64,000 nt of DNA from Deltaproteobacteria bacterium (GCA_020848545.1 JADLHZ010000090.1:62001-126000); one strand, 5' to 3'. Shown: positions 34,741 through 44,270, counted from the first letter of the stretch. Program-made: numbers and translations. Notes: a model not told the origin generated them from the sequence alone.

Positions 34741-37643
34741 TGCGTTCGAGAATCGCGCTCGCGGTGCTGGTCGTCGGGCTCGCGCTGTCTGGCTGCAACC
34801 GCTTGTTCAACGCCGGCAGCGCGCCGGAGAGCACGATCACGATCGTCTCGCCTCCGCGCGACCTCGTCGCCGTCGTCGCCGAGCCGGCCGGAACGAACTG
34901 TCCGGCGGGCGGCCAACGCGTCAGCACCGGCACCGATCACGATCAGAACAACGTGCTCGACGACGGCGAAGTCACGTCGAGCTTCTTCGTGTGCAACGGC
35001 GCCGGTGGGGCCACGGGCGCCACGGGCATGGGAGGGTCGAGCGGCTCGACGGGCGCAACCGGCGGCACAGGCGCGGGCGGCGCGGCGGTGCTCGTCACGG
35101 TGAACGACGACGGCTCGCTGCCCTGCACGAACGGCGGCAAGCGCATCGACATTGGCTTCGACACCAACGGAAACAGCGCGCTCGACCCGAGCGAGATCAC
35201 CGACACCGCGCGCGTGTGCAACGGCGCCACGGGCAGCACCGGCGCCACGGGCAGCACCGGCGCCACGGGCAGCACCGGCGCCACGGGCAGCACCGGCGCC
35301 ACGGGCAGCACCGGCTCCACGGGCAGCACCGGCGCCACGGGCGGCACCGGCGCCACGGGCAGCACCGGCTCCACGGGATCGACCGGCGGCAGCGGGCCCA
35401 CCGGTCCCACCGGCCTGCAGGCGCTCGTCGAGGTCAGCGCGGCGACGCTCGCACAGTGCTCGACCGGCGGCGTGCAGATCCTCAGCGGCCTCGACACGGA
35501 TCGCAGCGGCGCCCTCAACGGCGGCGAAGCTGGCCCGCCATCGATCGTTTGCAACGGGCAGAACGGCAGCGGCGGCGGCGGGTCGAGCGGCGTCAACCAC
35601 GGCACCGCCAGCGCGCCGATCTCGCTCGCGATCAGCGAGTATAGCTACAACGTCTTGCCGCAGCACTCGACCGTTGCCGCGCTCGGCGCGAGCTATTACA
35701 CGTTCACCACCTACTTCGATGCGATGCGCCCGGGCGCAGGCGACGGCGCCTACGGCATCGACTTCTTCGGCGTCGAGTCGCAGCTGACGGCGACGCTCTT
35801 TTCGAACGCTGACTTCAGCACGGGGCAGATTCCAGTGACCTGCGTCGACACTCTCCAGACGGAACGCAGTTGTGCGAGCGCCGCGCTCAACGAGAACACG
35901 ACCTACTACCTGCGCGTCAGCGAGGCCGAGAACATGGGCAACTCGTTCTTCGTCAACGTTGGGCTCGGCGCCAACGAAGGCAGCGCGCTGTCACCGATCG
36001 ATCTCAACGTCGTCGGAACGCCGGGCGGCGGCAGCTGGAGCTACCCGGGCTCCGTGCGCTCACTCGGCGCCTCGTACTACACCTTCACACCCGACGATGC
36101 CGTCGTCCATTCGCTCGTCATCTCCGGCTTGACGAGCTACCCGACGACTCTCACGCCCCAGGTCTCCGTGACGTTCTACGAAGGGAGCATCGGCGGAACC
36201 CCGGTCTTCAGCTGCGCGCCGTTCTTTACGGGCGCTGATGTGCGCTGCCCAACACCGGTGCTCGACCCGATGACGACCTACTTCTTGGTCGTCTACGAGA
36301 ACGAAGCCGCAGGCGTGCACCACGCGCTCAGCGTGAGCGAAGGCGACAGCGTCGCGAGCAACATTCCGATCGACACCCCCGTCGGCTTCGCGATGCCACC
36401 TGGCGCGATCCAAGTGCTCCGCTTCACGGCGACACAAACGACACACACCGTGCTCCTCGAAGGGGAACAGGGGCCGATGCCCTTCGATATTTACGCCGAC
36501 TTGAGCGGCTTCTACAACGGCAGCGTCTTTCACAATTGTAACCAGAGGAGCTGCCGTGTCGACGGCCTGACGATCGGCGAGGACTACTACTTGCGCGTCT
36601 GGGACACCGGCAGCCCGACCTACACCGCGCGCGTGCTCACCCGCTTCGGGGACGAGGGCACACGCCTCGCGCCGATACCGATCCCGTTCGGCGGGCCGCC
36701 GTACGCTGGCATTACCGCCGACGACAACGATATCGCCGCGACCGGCACGAGCGTCTACAGCTTCACCCTGCCGGCGGCGCCGCCGTTCGCGACGCAGCCG
36801 TTCACAGTCTCCTTCGCCAACGCGCCGGCAAACATGAGCGTGACCCTGTGGGACGCTCTTTTCAACACCTCGCGCTTCTGCACGACGAACACCGCCGGGC
36901 AGTGCGTGTTCGCGAACACCGCGCCAGGGGACTACGTGCTCGAGCTGCGTGCCCTGTTCACCCGCGCGGCCACCTTCGATCTCAGCCTCATCCCCGGTGA
37001 TCTGACTAACCTCGAGCTACAAACGATTCCGCCGGGAAACGTGCTGACCAACGAAGTCGCACAGAGCTTCTGGCACGATGTCACCGGCTTCAGCGTGCAA
37101 CACTTCACGCTCGACAACGCCAACGGACAGGTGCGCATGGAGCTGCAGAACCTGCCGGGCGTGAGCGCGAACCTCTCCGGTTGTTTCCCGAGCTGCACGT
37201 GCATCGCGGCGACCGGTGCCTGTGCGTTCACCCGGCCACTCGCCGATCAATATGTCTACCTCGTCGCGTTCAATACCTTCGGCGCTCCCATCGGCGACGT
37301 GATGGCCGAGACGCTCCCGTCCCCGACGCTCGTCCCTGGCGGCGCCGCGGTCCTCGGGCAAACGCTCGCGCCGAATGAGACCCGCTGGTACATGTTCACC
37401 GCCACGGCGACGAGCCACAACGCGCGGCTCTTCTGCTCGGCGCAACCCACGTCGTTCTCGATGGGCTTCGCGCACTGGAACCCGACCCAAATCATCTCGA
37501 GCGGCATTTCGAGCGGCGGCGTCTGCACCCCCGCGACCTCACGCGCCATCGGCTTCTCTCCCGTCAACATCGGGACGCCGTACGCGATCCGCTTGACGAA
37601 CACGATGAGCGAGCCGGTGACCTTCGACATCGACCTGCAGTGA
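34740..37643 (+). CDS. Large surface lipoprotein with Cys/EF-hand-like modules and collagen-like repeat
   Basis: 967 residues, with a good GGAGG site and a lipobox (VGLALSGC). Three modules of about 34 residues share the pattern C-x2-GG...G-x-D-x-[DN]-x-[NS]-x-x-L-[DN]...VCNG: for example [14 protein letters not shown], which looks like an EF-hand or dockerin loop closed by two Cys. Between modules 2 and 3 is a Gly-Thr/Ala/Ser repeat coded by 18-bp units (35223-35385). The rest (about 290-967) is beta-rich with repeated YYTFT and TTYYLRV elements, like pre-peptidase C-terminal (PPC) domains. Probably a long adhesive or protective surface protein. Confidence 0.75.
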   Translation: MRSRIALAVLVVGLALSGCNRLFNAGSAPESTITIVSPPRDLVAVVAEPAGTNCPAGGQRVSTGTDHDQNNVLDDGEVTSSFFVCNGAGGATGATGMGGSSGSTGATGGTGAGGAAVLVTVNDDGSLPCTNGGKRIDIGFDTNGNSALDPSEITDTARVCNGATGSTGATGSTGATGSTGATGSTGATGSTGSTGSTGATGGTGATGSTGSTGSTGGSGPTGPTGLQALVEVSAATLAQCSTGGVQILSGLDTDRSGALNGGEAGPPSIVCNGQNGSGGGGSSGVNHGTASAPISLAISEYSYNVLPQHSTVAALGASYYTFTTYFDAMRPGAGDGAYGIDFFGVESQLTATLFSNADFSTGQIPVTCVDTLQTERSCASAALNENTTYYLRVSEAENMGNSFFVNVGLGANEGSALSPIDLNVVGTPGGGSWSYPGSVRSLGASYYTFTPDDAVVHSLVISGLTSYPTTLTPQVSVTFYEGSIGGTPVFSCAPFFTGADVRCPTPVLDPMTTYFLVVYENEAAGVHHALSVSEGDSVASNIPIDTPVGFAMPPGAIQVLRFTATQTTHTVLLEGEQGPMPFDIYADLSGFYNGSVFHNCNQRSCRVDGLTIGEDYYLRVWDTGSPTYTARVLTRFGDEGTRLAPIPIPFGGPPYAGITADDNDIAATGTSVYSFTLPAAPPFATQPFTVSFANAPANMSVTLWDALFNTSRFCTTNTAGQCVFANTAPGDYVLELRALFTRAATFDLSLIPGDLTNLELQTIPPGNVLTNEVAQSFWHDVTGFSVQHFTLDNANGQVRMELQNLPGVSANLSGCFPSCTCIAATGACAFTRPLADQYVYLVAFNTFGAPIGDVMAETLPSPTLVPGGAAVLGQTLAPNETRWYMFTATATSHNARLFCSAQPTSFSMGFAHWNPTQIISSGISSGGVCTPATSRAIGFSPVNIGTPYAIRLTNTMSEPVTFDIDLQ
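35223..35385 (+). repeat. 18-bp tandem repeat coding collagen-like Gly-rich tract
   Basis: About nine units of GGCGCCACGGGCAGCACC with a few changes (GGCTCC, GGCGGC). The unit codes GATGST, so copy-number change keeps the reading frame. Situated between the second and third Cys-bounded modules of the lipoprotein. Confidence 0.9.
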
Positions 37644-37738
37644 GCCTGCGGCGTTCGTCTTCTCCGAACGCGACAACTGTCCTATTTACTTCTCAGCTCC
37701 ATTTGCTAGGGCCGCCCTCGCTCTATGGAGGGATCCCC

Positions 37739-39145
37739 ATGCGCTACCTCGCTCTGCTTTCTGCTCTGACCTTGGCCGCCTGTGTCGTTCAACCTGGCAC
37801 GAACACCGGCGCCTCCGGCACGACCGGTACGACCGGCGCCAGCGGAAACTCCGGCCAGCAACCGGCGGCCGCGAACCCGAGCGATGATCCGATCGCGTTC
37901 GATGCCTTCGCGGGCCCCGCCCACGCGCTCTTCAACGCGACGTTCATGCACACGAAGACGACGGTGCTGTCGACGAGCGGCGAATACACGAACGTCGGCG
38001 TGCAGCTCGTGGCGAACACCGAAGAGTACGAGCTTCCGTACAACCTCTCCGCCATGCAGAAGTGCGGCAAAGAAGTCGAAGGCTGCCAAGTGATGGCCGT
38101 CGCGAAGTGCAGCCCGGCGTGCAAAGCCGGCGAGAACTGCACGCTCGATAAAGACTGCGACGCCGTCTGCCAGAAGCCGCCCGCCTCAGCGGCCGTATGC
38201 AAGACACCAAGCAAGTGCGACGCCGCCACCGAGCGCTGCGTCGTCGAGAACAGCAAAGACGTGTGCAAGCCGATCGAGAACTTCGACGCCGGCAAGGTGA
38301 AGATCACCGGCCTCACCGATCCGCTGACGATGACCTTCCCCTACCAGACCGAGTCGAGCACCGGCAGCGACACGCTCTTCGACGGGGAGGAAGAGGTCAC
38401 GGTCAAGGCATTCGGCTCGGAGGAGGACGCCGGCTACGAGGCGTTCGAGGAGAAGTTCAAGCTCGGCGCGAACATGAGCTCGCAGCTGAAAAAGCTGAAG
38501 AGCGCGGACGTCGTCAGCGGCACGAAGGACGTGGCGGTCACGTGGAGCAAGGGCGCGAGCAAGCTGGTCTACCTGACGGGCTCGTCGAGCGATGGCTCGT
38601 TCGTTTGCAAGGCGAAGGACGAAGACGGCGCCTTCACGATCCCGCGCGACGTCATCGACGAAGTCATCCCCACGAAGGGGACGTTCAGCCTGCAGCTCTC
38701 GGTCACGCGCTACACGCTGCAAGTGAAGAAGGGTCTGAAGCTGAAGGGCGAGCTCACCGAGACCGAGCTGCCGAAGGAAGGCTGGCTCGTCTTCACCCAC
38801 TTCAGCAGCGACAGCTTAGGCTTCACCGGCGGCACCGGTCCAACCGGCACCACCGGCACCACGGGAACGACCGGCACCACGGGAACGACCGGCGGCTCGG
38901 GCCCGTCGCAAGCGTGCATCGACTGCGTCAACGGCGCCAAGACCGGCGCGTGCAAGACCGAGTACGACGCGTGCGTGGCCGTGACCACGTGCAAAGCGTT
39001 GCTCGACTGCGCGCTCGCCTGCCCGCTCGATTCCAGCGGCACGTCTTGCATCAGCGGCTGCTACACGAGCCACCCGGATCCGTCGGGCAAGTCGAGCGAC
39101 GCGATCACCTGCGCGTACACGCAGTGCAGCGGCACCTGCCAGTAG
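37739..39145 (+). CDS. Cys-rich lipoprotein with Gly-Thr linker
   Basis: 468 residues from the ATG at 37739, chosen for the GGAGG site and the lipobox LLSALTLAAC; the open frame reaches 37640. After a Gly/Thr/Ser linker comes a segment with at least ten Cys (about 105-185: KCSPACKAGENCTLDKDC, CDAATERC). A beta-rich domain follows, then a second (TGT)n linker near 365-385 and a final Cys-rich module (ACIDCVNGAKTGACK, CALACPL, CISGC). Cysteine spacing suggests disulphide-stabilised surface modules. No enzymatic family recognised. Preceded by a 95-bp gap that may hold its own promoter. Confidence 0.75.
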   Translation: MRYLALLSALTLAACVVQPGTNTGASGTTGTTGASGNSGQQPAAANPSDDPIAFDAFAGPAHALFNATFMHTKTTVLSTSGEYTNVGVQLVANTEEYELPYNLSAMQKCGKEVEGCQVMAVAKCSPACKAGENCTLDKDCDAVCQKPPASAAVCKTPSKCDAATERCVVENSKDVCKPIENFDAGKVKITGLTDPLTMTFPYQTESSTGSDTLFDGEEEVTVKAFGSEEDAGYEAFEEKFKLGANMSSQLKKLKSADVVSGTKDVAVTWSKGASKLVYLTGSSSDGSFVCKAKDEDGAFTIPRDVIDEVIPTKGTFSLQLSVTRYTLQVKKGLKLKGELTETELPKEGWLVFTHFSSDSLGFTGGTGPTGTTGTTGTTGTTGTTGGSGPSQACIDCVNGAKTGACKTEYDACVAVTTCKALLDCALACPLDSSGTSCISGCYTSHPDPSGKSSDAITCAYTQCSGTCQ

Positions 39146-39201
39146 CCTTCGGCTCCGCGAAAGTTTGCTTTAACCCCTAGGCGCCGCCACACTCGCTGGC
39201 G

Positions 39202-40752
39202 GTGGCCGAGGTCTCGCAATACCAGCTCGTCCGGCGCATCGCCCAAGGCGGCATGGCCGAGATCTACCTCGCCAAGCAGACCGCGATGGCAGGCTTCGAG
39301 CGCATCGTCGTCATCAAGCGCGTGCTGCCCGAGCTCGCGCGCGATCGCGAGTTCATCGAGTCGTTCCTGAACGAAGCGCGCCATGGTGCGCAGCTCGGCC
39401 ACCCGAACATCGTGCAGACGCTCGAGCTCGGGGAGATGCAGGGCACCTACTTCATCGCGCTCGAGTACATCGACGGCGTCGACCTGGCGACGCTGCTCCG
39501 CGCGCAGCGCAACGTTCGTGCGCCGCTGCCGCTCGCCGTCGCGCTGCGCATCGGCTGCGACATGCTCGCCGGGCTCGACTTCGCGCACAACGCCAAGGAT
39601 ACGTCGGGCGCGCCGCTCGGGCTCGTGCACCGCGACATCAGCCCGTCGAACGTGCTCGTCGGTTATGGCGGCATCGCCAAGGTCGTCGACTTCGGCATCG
39701 CCAAGGCCACGGCGAAGCTCGAGGGCAAGACGAAGACCGGCCTGGTCAAAGGCAAGCTCAGTTATTTGGCGCCGGAGCAGCTCGGCAAGGTGACGATCGA
39801 TCGCCGCGTCGACGTTTACGCCGCCGGCGTCGTGCTCTTCGAGATGCTGACGAACGAGCACCCAATGCGCGGCGAGAGCGAGCTCGAGACCTTGCAGAAC
39901 TTGGCGCACAAACAAGCGCCGCTCTTGCGCACCTTGCGGCCGGATCTCTCAGAAGCGCTCGAAGCGGTGCTGGCGCGCGCGCTCGCGAAGGATCGCGACG
40001 CGCGCTTCCCGAGCTGCGCCGACTTTCAACGAGCGCTCGAAGACGCTGCCGGCACGCTGCGCCTGTCCGCGCTCTCGGTGTCGGCGCACATGGAGTCGAT
40101 GAAGAGCGCGCTCGCCGCACCCGCGACCGCCGACGATTCCGATCTGCAGCAGACGACGAACCAGCGGAGCGACGTTTCGGCGCCGGCGCTGCGCCTCGCG
40201 CCATCCATCACGGTGACCGCGCCGGCGCCAAAACGCGCTGTGCCTTTGGCCGCCATCACTCTCGGCCTCGCCACCATCGCGATCGCCGTCGTCCTCGCGC
40301 TCTGGCTGCGGCCTGCGCCCGCACCGAGGCCGGCGCCGGTGTCTGCCGTATCATCCGATCCATCGCCATCGCCATCGCCATCGCCATCGCCATCGCCATC
40401 GCCATCGCCATCGCCATCGCCATCGCCATCACCATCACCATCACCATCGCCATCGCCATCACCATCACCATCGCCGCTCGCGAAGAGGCCGAACCCGGTG
40501 CCGGTCATCGCCGCGCCCGCGCCTGTCTCCTCCGCCCCCGGCGAGCTCAAGCTCATCGTCAAACCCTGGGCGTTCATCACCCTCGATGCCGCCGAGCTCG
40601 GCTACAGCCCGATTCCTCCCCGCTCGGTCGCCGCCGGCAAGCACAAAGTCACCTTCAAGAACCAAGAGCTCGGCAAAGAGATCGTACGCGAGATCGACGT
40701 CCCTGCGGGCGAGACCGTCACGGTCCGTATCGACATGATGAAGGAGCATTGA
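39202..40752 (+). CDS. Membrane Ser/Thr protein kinase with Ser-Pro linker and PEGA-like sensor domain
   Basis: 516 residues, GTG start. The kinase domain (about 5-275) has AQGGMAEIYLAK (P-loop), VIKR (Lys), GLVHRDISPSNVLV (catalytic loop with Asp), VVDFGIAK (DFG) and LAPEQ. The HRDISPSN and GGMAEI forms are common in myxobacterial Pkn2-type kinases. One membrane helix (AAITLGLATIAIAVVLALWL, about 348-367) leads to a pure Ser-Pro tract (about 387-425) coded by a microsatellite, then a PEGA-like domain (KLIVKPWAFITLDAAELG). Its TGA overlaps the ATG of the next gene. Confidence 0.92.
   Translation: MAEVSQYQLVRRIAQGGMAEIYLAKQTAMAGFERIVVIKRVLPELARDREFIESFLNEARHGAQLGHPNIVQTLELGEMQGTYFIALEYIDGVDLATLLRAQRNVRAPLPLAVALRIGCDMLAGLDFAHNAKDTSGAPLGLVHRDISPSNVLVGYGGIAKVVDFGIAKATAKLEGKTKTGLVKGKLSYLAPEQLGKVTIDRRVDVYAAGVVLFEMLTNEHPMRGESELETLQNLAHKQAPLLRTLRPDLSEALEAVLARALAKDRDARFPSCADFQRALEDAAGTLRLSALSVSAHMESMKSALAAPATADDSDLQQTTNQRSDVSAPALRLAPSITVTAPAPKRAVPLAAITLGLATIAIAVVLALWLRPAPAPRPAPVSAVSSDPSPSPSPSPSPSPSPSPSPSPSPSPSPSPSPSPSPSPSPLAKRPNPVPVIAAPAPVSSAPGELKLIVKPWAFITLDAAELGYSPIPPRSVAAGKHKVTFKNQELGKEIVREIDVPAGETVTVRIDMMKEH
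40361..40475 (+). repeat. Hexanucleotide microsatellite (CATCGC/CATCAC) coding Ser-Pro repeats
   Basis: About 19 tandem copies of CATCGC, with five CATCAC variants clustered in the right half, inside the kinase gene. Gains or losses of whole units add or remove Ser-Pro pairs without changing frame. The opposite strand reads as a long Gly-Asp open frame, which is an artefact of the repeat. Confidence 0.95.
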
Positions 40753-41342
40753 TGCGCACCGCTTGGATACTCGTCCTCGCCGCCTGCTCACCGCTGCCAC
40801 GCCCGGGATCGGCCGACGAGACGCTCGGTTTCTTCCCTGTCGAGAACGAGTTGTGCTCGCGCCAGACGCTCTTCGGTGAAGCGCTCAGCAGTCTCGATGC
40901 GCGCGTCGCCTCGGCGTTCGTCGTCACACAAGGCCAAGCGCTCGGCTTCGACGTCTCGCTCGAGCACGCCGCGACGATCGAGACGACGACGCGCAGCTTC
41001 GCTGATCCCCCACGGACCCGCGTCGTCGAGCGCGTCGAGGCGGCTGCCGGCAGCGTCACGCACGTCGAGCTCGCAACCGCCGAGCTCGAGCTCGGCTTCT
41101 ATCTGCTGCGCGTCACGAGCTACGCGCCTGGGTTTTCGAGCGACGGCCTGCAAGCGGTCATCTTCGTATTGCCAGCGCTCGATCCGAACGCAAGCCTCAC
41201 CGACGCCGACGGCGACTGCGTCACCCCGCGCGCCCTCGACTGCGACGACACCAACCCGAACGTCAGCGCGGTCGAGATCGAGATCTGCGCCGACGGGCTC
41301 GACAACGACTGCAACGGCACCATCGACGACTGCGCGCCTTAG
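40752..41342 (+). CDS. Lipoprotein with MopE-type Cys/Asp metal-binding motif
   Basis: 196 residues from the ATG that overlaps the kinase stop. Lipobox WILVLAAC. A beta-rich domain of about 110 residues is followed by DADGDCVTPRALDCDD and CADGLDNDCNGTIDDC. This D-x-D-G-D-C...DCDD...GLDNDCNG pattern defines the MopE/Cys-Asp motif that is very common in myxobacterial surface proteins and binds copper in Methylococcus MopE. It is probably a surface partner of the kinase, given the coupling. Confidence 0.8.
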   Translation: MRTAWILVLAACSPLPRPGSADETLGFFPVENELCSRQTLFGEALSSLDARVASAFVVTQGQALGFDVSLEHAATIETTTRSFADPPRTRVVERVEAAAGSVTHVELATAELELGFYLLRVTSYAPGFSSDGLQAVIFVLPALDPNASLTDADGDCVTPRALDCDDTNPNVSAVEIEICADGLDNDCNGTIDDCAP

Positions 41343-41352
41343 ATTAGGGCGC

Positions 41353-41775
41353 TCACTGGACCAAGACATCGACGGAGACATGGCTGCCCGGCGGCACCGT
41401 GACGCGCGTACAGGCGACGCCTATTTGATCACCACGACGATCGGGCGCGGTGAACAAGCGCATCACGAAGACGCAGGGCGCCGCCGACGGCGGGATGCCG
41501 CGAACGGCAATCGTCGCGTCGTTGCTGAGCTCCGCACCCACGACTGGCGGTATGAGCACCACGAGATCGCGTGTGATCGGGGTGAAGCCTTCGCTCGCGA
41601 ATGGAGCGCACTCGACGACCGCACCTTCGCGCGTCTCGCCCGAGAGCACCCACAGATCCCAGCTGGCGACGTCGCTCGGCCGCGCCAGGCCTTGCGACCG
41701 GGCGACGAGCGTCACGGTCACGCGCTCCGGCCCGCATGAGACGAGGAGCACGGCGAGGGCGACGGCGCGGATCAA
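41353..41775 (-). CDS. Small lipoprotein of unknown function
   Basis: 140 residues. The TTG at 41775 (MIRAVALAVLLVSC) was chosen because it overlaps the upstream stop and gives a clean lipobox; the open frame extends to 41892 without a signal peptide. The mature part is beta-rich with two Cys pairs (VECAP, APCVF, VACTR). It is coupled to the TPR protein upstream and converges on the MopE-motif gene. Confidence 0.6.
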   Translation of the reverse strand: MIRAVALAVLLVSCGPERVTVTLVARSQGLARPSDVASWDLWVLSGETREGAVVECAPFASEGFTPITRDLVVLIPPVVGAELSNDATIAVRGIPPSAAPCVFVMRLFTAPDRRGDQIGVACTRVTVPPGSHVSVDVLVQ

Positions 41776-42599
41776 AAGCGCACCGTGACCGTCGCGTCGG
41801 ATGGGCTCCGGCTCTTCGCATAGAGCGCGCCGCCGACTGCCGCGCCGGTGATCACCGCCGCGCCGGCAGCGAGCGCGGTCCAGAACCACCACTGTTGGTG
41901 CACCGGCGCTTTGACGATCTTCGGCGCGGTGATCGGCACTTCGTAGGGCCGCTTCTCCGAGCGCAGCGATGCGAGGGGCTCGCCGTGTGCGTCGACCAGA
42001 AAGTAGTACTGCAGCACCGTCGACGCGTCGGCGACGACGAACGCAGCAGGGAGGCGCACTTCGAAGCGGCCTTTCTCGGCGCGCTCGGCGACGTCGATGG
42101 CAGAAAAGCGAGCTTCCGTACCGATTCGATAGAACAAGTTCAACGCGTAGCCTTCGCGCATGTGCCTGGCGTGGACGGTCAGCGTGACGCCGGAGAGCGC
42201 TTCGACTTCGAGGGGCGGCGCGTGCTCCAACACCGGCACGACGACGTGGGCCGCGCGCACTTCAGCGAAGAACGCGCGAACGACGGGCGAAGAGAAGGGC
42301 GGCAAGTTGAAGTCAGGGTCGATCTGTAAGAGCGCGGTCAGCGCCTCTTTGGCCCGCGCTTTGTCGTCTAGCCCCAAGTACGCCATGCCAACGCAGAGCT
42401 TCGCGCGCAGCTGCAGATCGCGATCCGGCGTCTTGTCGAGCGCGGTGAGCTCGACGATCGCGCCGGCGAAGTCCCCTTCTTCATAGCGCCCGACGGCGTG
42501 CTCGAACGCCGCTTCCTCGGCAACCGACGCGGCCTCGACGACCGCGGCGGCGGCGGTGACCAAGACGGCAACGGACACAGCGACCACGAGGCGGCGCAT
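41772..42599 (-). CDS. Exported TPR protein with C-terminal membrane helix
   Basis: 275 residues. Signal peptide (LVVAVSVAVLVTAAAAVV), then about three TPR-like helical repeats (FEHAVGRYEEGDFAGAIVEL, QLRAKLCVGMAYLGL), a beta-rich central region and one helix near the end (WWFWTALAAGAAVITGAAVGGALY). This layout (TPR, extended domain, helix, short tail) is frequent in Myxococcota envelope proteins next to STPK genes. Coupled to the small lipoprotein gene. No enzyme motif. Confidence 0.65.
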   Translation of the reverse strand: MRRLVVAVSVAVLVTAAAAVVEAASVAEEAAFEHAVGRYEEGDFAGAIVELTALDKTPDRDLQLRAKLCVGMAYLGLDDKARAKEALTALLQIDPDFNLPPFSSPVVRAFFAEVRAAHVVVPVLEHAPPLEVEALSGVTLTVHARHMREGYALNLFYRIGTEARFSAIDVAERAEKGRFEVRLPAAFVVADASTVLQYYFLVDAHGEPLASLRSEKRPYEVPITAPKIVKAPVHQQWWFWTALAAGAAVITGAAVGGALYAKSRSPSDATVTVRF

Positions 42600-42684
42600 C
42601 AGTAGACCATACTACACACGCGCCGTCGATCCGACGCAACGATCAGGCACCTTGCACCGATGACACGATCGAAGGAACCCAGCC

Positions 42685-43068
42685 ATGCACGTGTTCGACC
42701 GCTCGACTGCCCCGATGTTCTTCCAGGCCCACCTCGACAACACGAGCCGCGAGCTCACCATCTCGGTCTCGATCCAAGATCGCACGCTGCGCGACAAAGT
42801 GGGCGCGGGCTTCGACGGCATGGAGCGCCCGTTCGCGTACATGCCGAACCCGGCCAACGGCGGCGTCTTCGAGAAGAAGTACCTGAGCTTCGTCGGCACG
42901 ACGCCGGCGAGCGGCCCGCGGCCGGACAGCGATCACTTCAAGCTCGTGTTGAAGGCCGGCGAGTTCGATCTCGCCGCCGCGATGTTGCACGGCATCGCCG
43001 TCGGCCTCGACACCAACGTCGGCGAAGTGTGGATGCAGGCCCCGGGCGACGATCACAAAGTCACATGA
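42685..43068 (+). CDS. Small soluble protein of unknown function
   Basis: 127 residues with an AAGGA ribosome site 9 bases before the ATG. No signal peptide. Balanced composition with beta-strand-like stretches (ELTISVSIQDRTL, HFKLVLKAGEFDLAAAM). No family recognised. Codon use and GC content match its neighbours, so it is probably a real gene. It converges on the cytochrome peroxidase gene across a short repeat. Confidence 0.6.
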   Translation: MHVFDRSTAPMFFQAHLDNTSRELTISVSIQDRTLRDKVGAGFDGMERPFAYMPNPANGGVFEKKYLSFVGTTPASGPRPDSDHFKLVLKAGEFDLAAAMLHGIAVGLDTNVGEVWMQAPGDDHKVT

Positions 43069-43070
43069 CC

Positions 43071-43117
43071 TCTTAGCTATCAGCTATCAGAACTGACAGC
43101 TGCTGGCTGACGGCTGG
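43071..43117. repeat. Short intergenic repeat of the AGCTATCAG type
   Basis: Between two convergent genes: AGCTATCAGCTATCAG followed by CTGACAGCTGCTGGCTGACGG. The second half is a degenerate inverted copy of the same octamer family. A related array on the other strand lies at 54904-54946, and both follow the same ACCTCTTAG sequence. Low-complexity repeats of this kind are scattered in some deltaproteobacterial genomes. Confidence 0.6.
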
Positions 43118-43118
43118 C

Positions 43119-44183
43119 TCACTTCTGCATCGGCTTCTTCACACCAGGCAATTCCGGCCGCGCGATGAGCTTCTCGGGGATCTCGCCGGTCAACGTCTTC
43201 ATCCACGCCACGATCGCCGCGGTGTCGGCGTCCGAGAGCTCGCGGCCGAGCTGGTGCTTCGCCATCAACTTCGTCGCGTCTTCGATGGTGGCGACGGCGC
43301 CGTCGTGAAAGTACGGGCCGGTCTTCTCGACGTTGCGCAGGCTCGGCACCTTGAACATCATCTTGTCGCTCTCTTGCTTCGTCACCTCGAAGCGCCCGAG
43401 GTCCTTCGACTCGTAGGGCTTCACCAGGCCCATCTTCTGATACATCGCGCCGCCGACGAAGACGCCCGAGTGGCACGCGACGCAGCCGGTGTCGTTGAAC
43501 TTGTTGAAGCCGATCTTCTCCTCGGCGGTGAGCGCGTTTTTGTCGCCCTTCAGGAACTTGTCCCAGCGCGAGGGCGTGACCAGCAAGCGCTCGAACGCGC
43601 CGATCGCGTTGGCGACGTTGTTGTAGGTGATCGGGCTCGGCTCGCCGGGAAACGCCTTCTTGAACAGCTCGTCGTACTCTTTGACCTTCTTGAGCTCGGC
43701 GACGACCGTCTTCTCGTCCGGCATCGCCATCTCGATCGGGTTGAGGATCGGCCCCTTCGCCTGCTCTTCGACATCGGCGGCGCGGCCGTCCCAAAACTGC
43801 GAGATGTGGCCGGCGGCGTTGTAGACCGTGGGCGAGTTCCGGCTGCCGAGCTGCTTCTTGTGGCCCTCGGAGGTCTTCTTGTGATCGACGCCGTAGGTCG
43901 CGAGGTCATGGCAACTGTTGCACGACAGCTCGCCGCCGCGTGAGAGCCGCGTCTCGTCATACAGGATGCGCCCGAGCTTCACCCTCTCTTCGGTGATCTC
44001 GGCTTTTCCGCGCGGCATCTTGTCGGGCAGCGCGCCGAAGAGCTGGAGCTTGACCGGATCGATCTCCGTAGGGTTGACGGCAGTGGTTTCGGCTTGGAGC
44101 GCGGGTTTCTTCGGTGGCGGCTTCGAGTCTTCGCAAGCGAACAGGATCGAGCAGAGGGCGAGGCACACGGCGGAGTGACGCAT
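43119..44183 (-). CDS. Di-haem cytochrome c peroxidase (MauG/CcpA family), lipoprotein
   Basis: 354 residues with a lipobox (LALCSILFAC). Two haem-binding CxxCH sites: CNSCHD near residue 91 and CVACHS near 235. Family segments KLGRILYDETRLSRGGELSC, NSPTVYNAAGH, FWDGRA and GPYFHDG are all present. It reduces peroxide in the periplasm using a small cytochrome or cupredoxin donor, or acts as a MauG-like oxidase. Stands alone, divergent from the GH1 gene. Confidence 0.93.
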   Translation of the reverse strand: MRHSAVCLALCSILFACEDSKPPPKKPALQAETTAVNPTEIDPVKLQLFGALPDKMPRGKAEITEERVKLGRILYDETRLSRGGELSCNSCHDLATYGVDHKKTSEGHKKQLGSRNSPTVYNAAGHISQFWDGRAADVEEQAKGPILNPIEMAMPDEKTVVAELKKVKEYDELFKKAFPGEPSPITYNNVANAIGAFERLLVTPSRWDKFLKGDKNALTAEEKIGFNKFNDTGCVACHSGVFVGGAMYQKMGLVKPYESKDLGRFEVTKQESDKMMFKVPSLRNVEKTGPYFHDGAVATIEDATKLMAKHQLGRELSDADTAAIVAWMKTLTGEIPEKLIARPELPGVKKPMQK

Positions 44184-44270
44184 GTCGTGTGTCTATCGCC
44201 GGACCCGCGGCGTGTAAACTTTCAGTGAGCGCCGAGGCCACGGTCGTTGCGGGCGTGCTATACCCAGAGC

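Noticed and set aside
35223-35385. Regular tandem units considered as a CRISPR array
   Set aside because: Units are contiguous 18-mers without spacers, inside an open coding frame of Gly-Thr repeats.
40026-40580. Gly-Asp repeat open frame on the minus strand
   Set aside because: It is the reverse reading of the kinase microsatellite; the kinase frame is clearly the coding one.
43071-43117. Repeat as a rho-independent terminator
   Set aside because: There is pairing potential but no U-rich tract on either strand after a stable stem.
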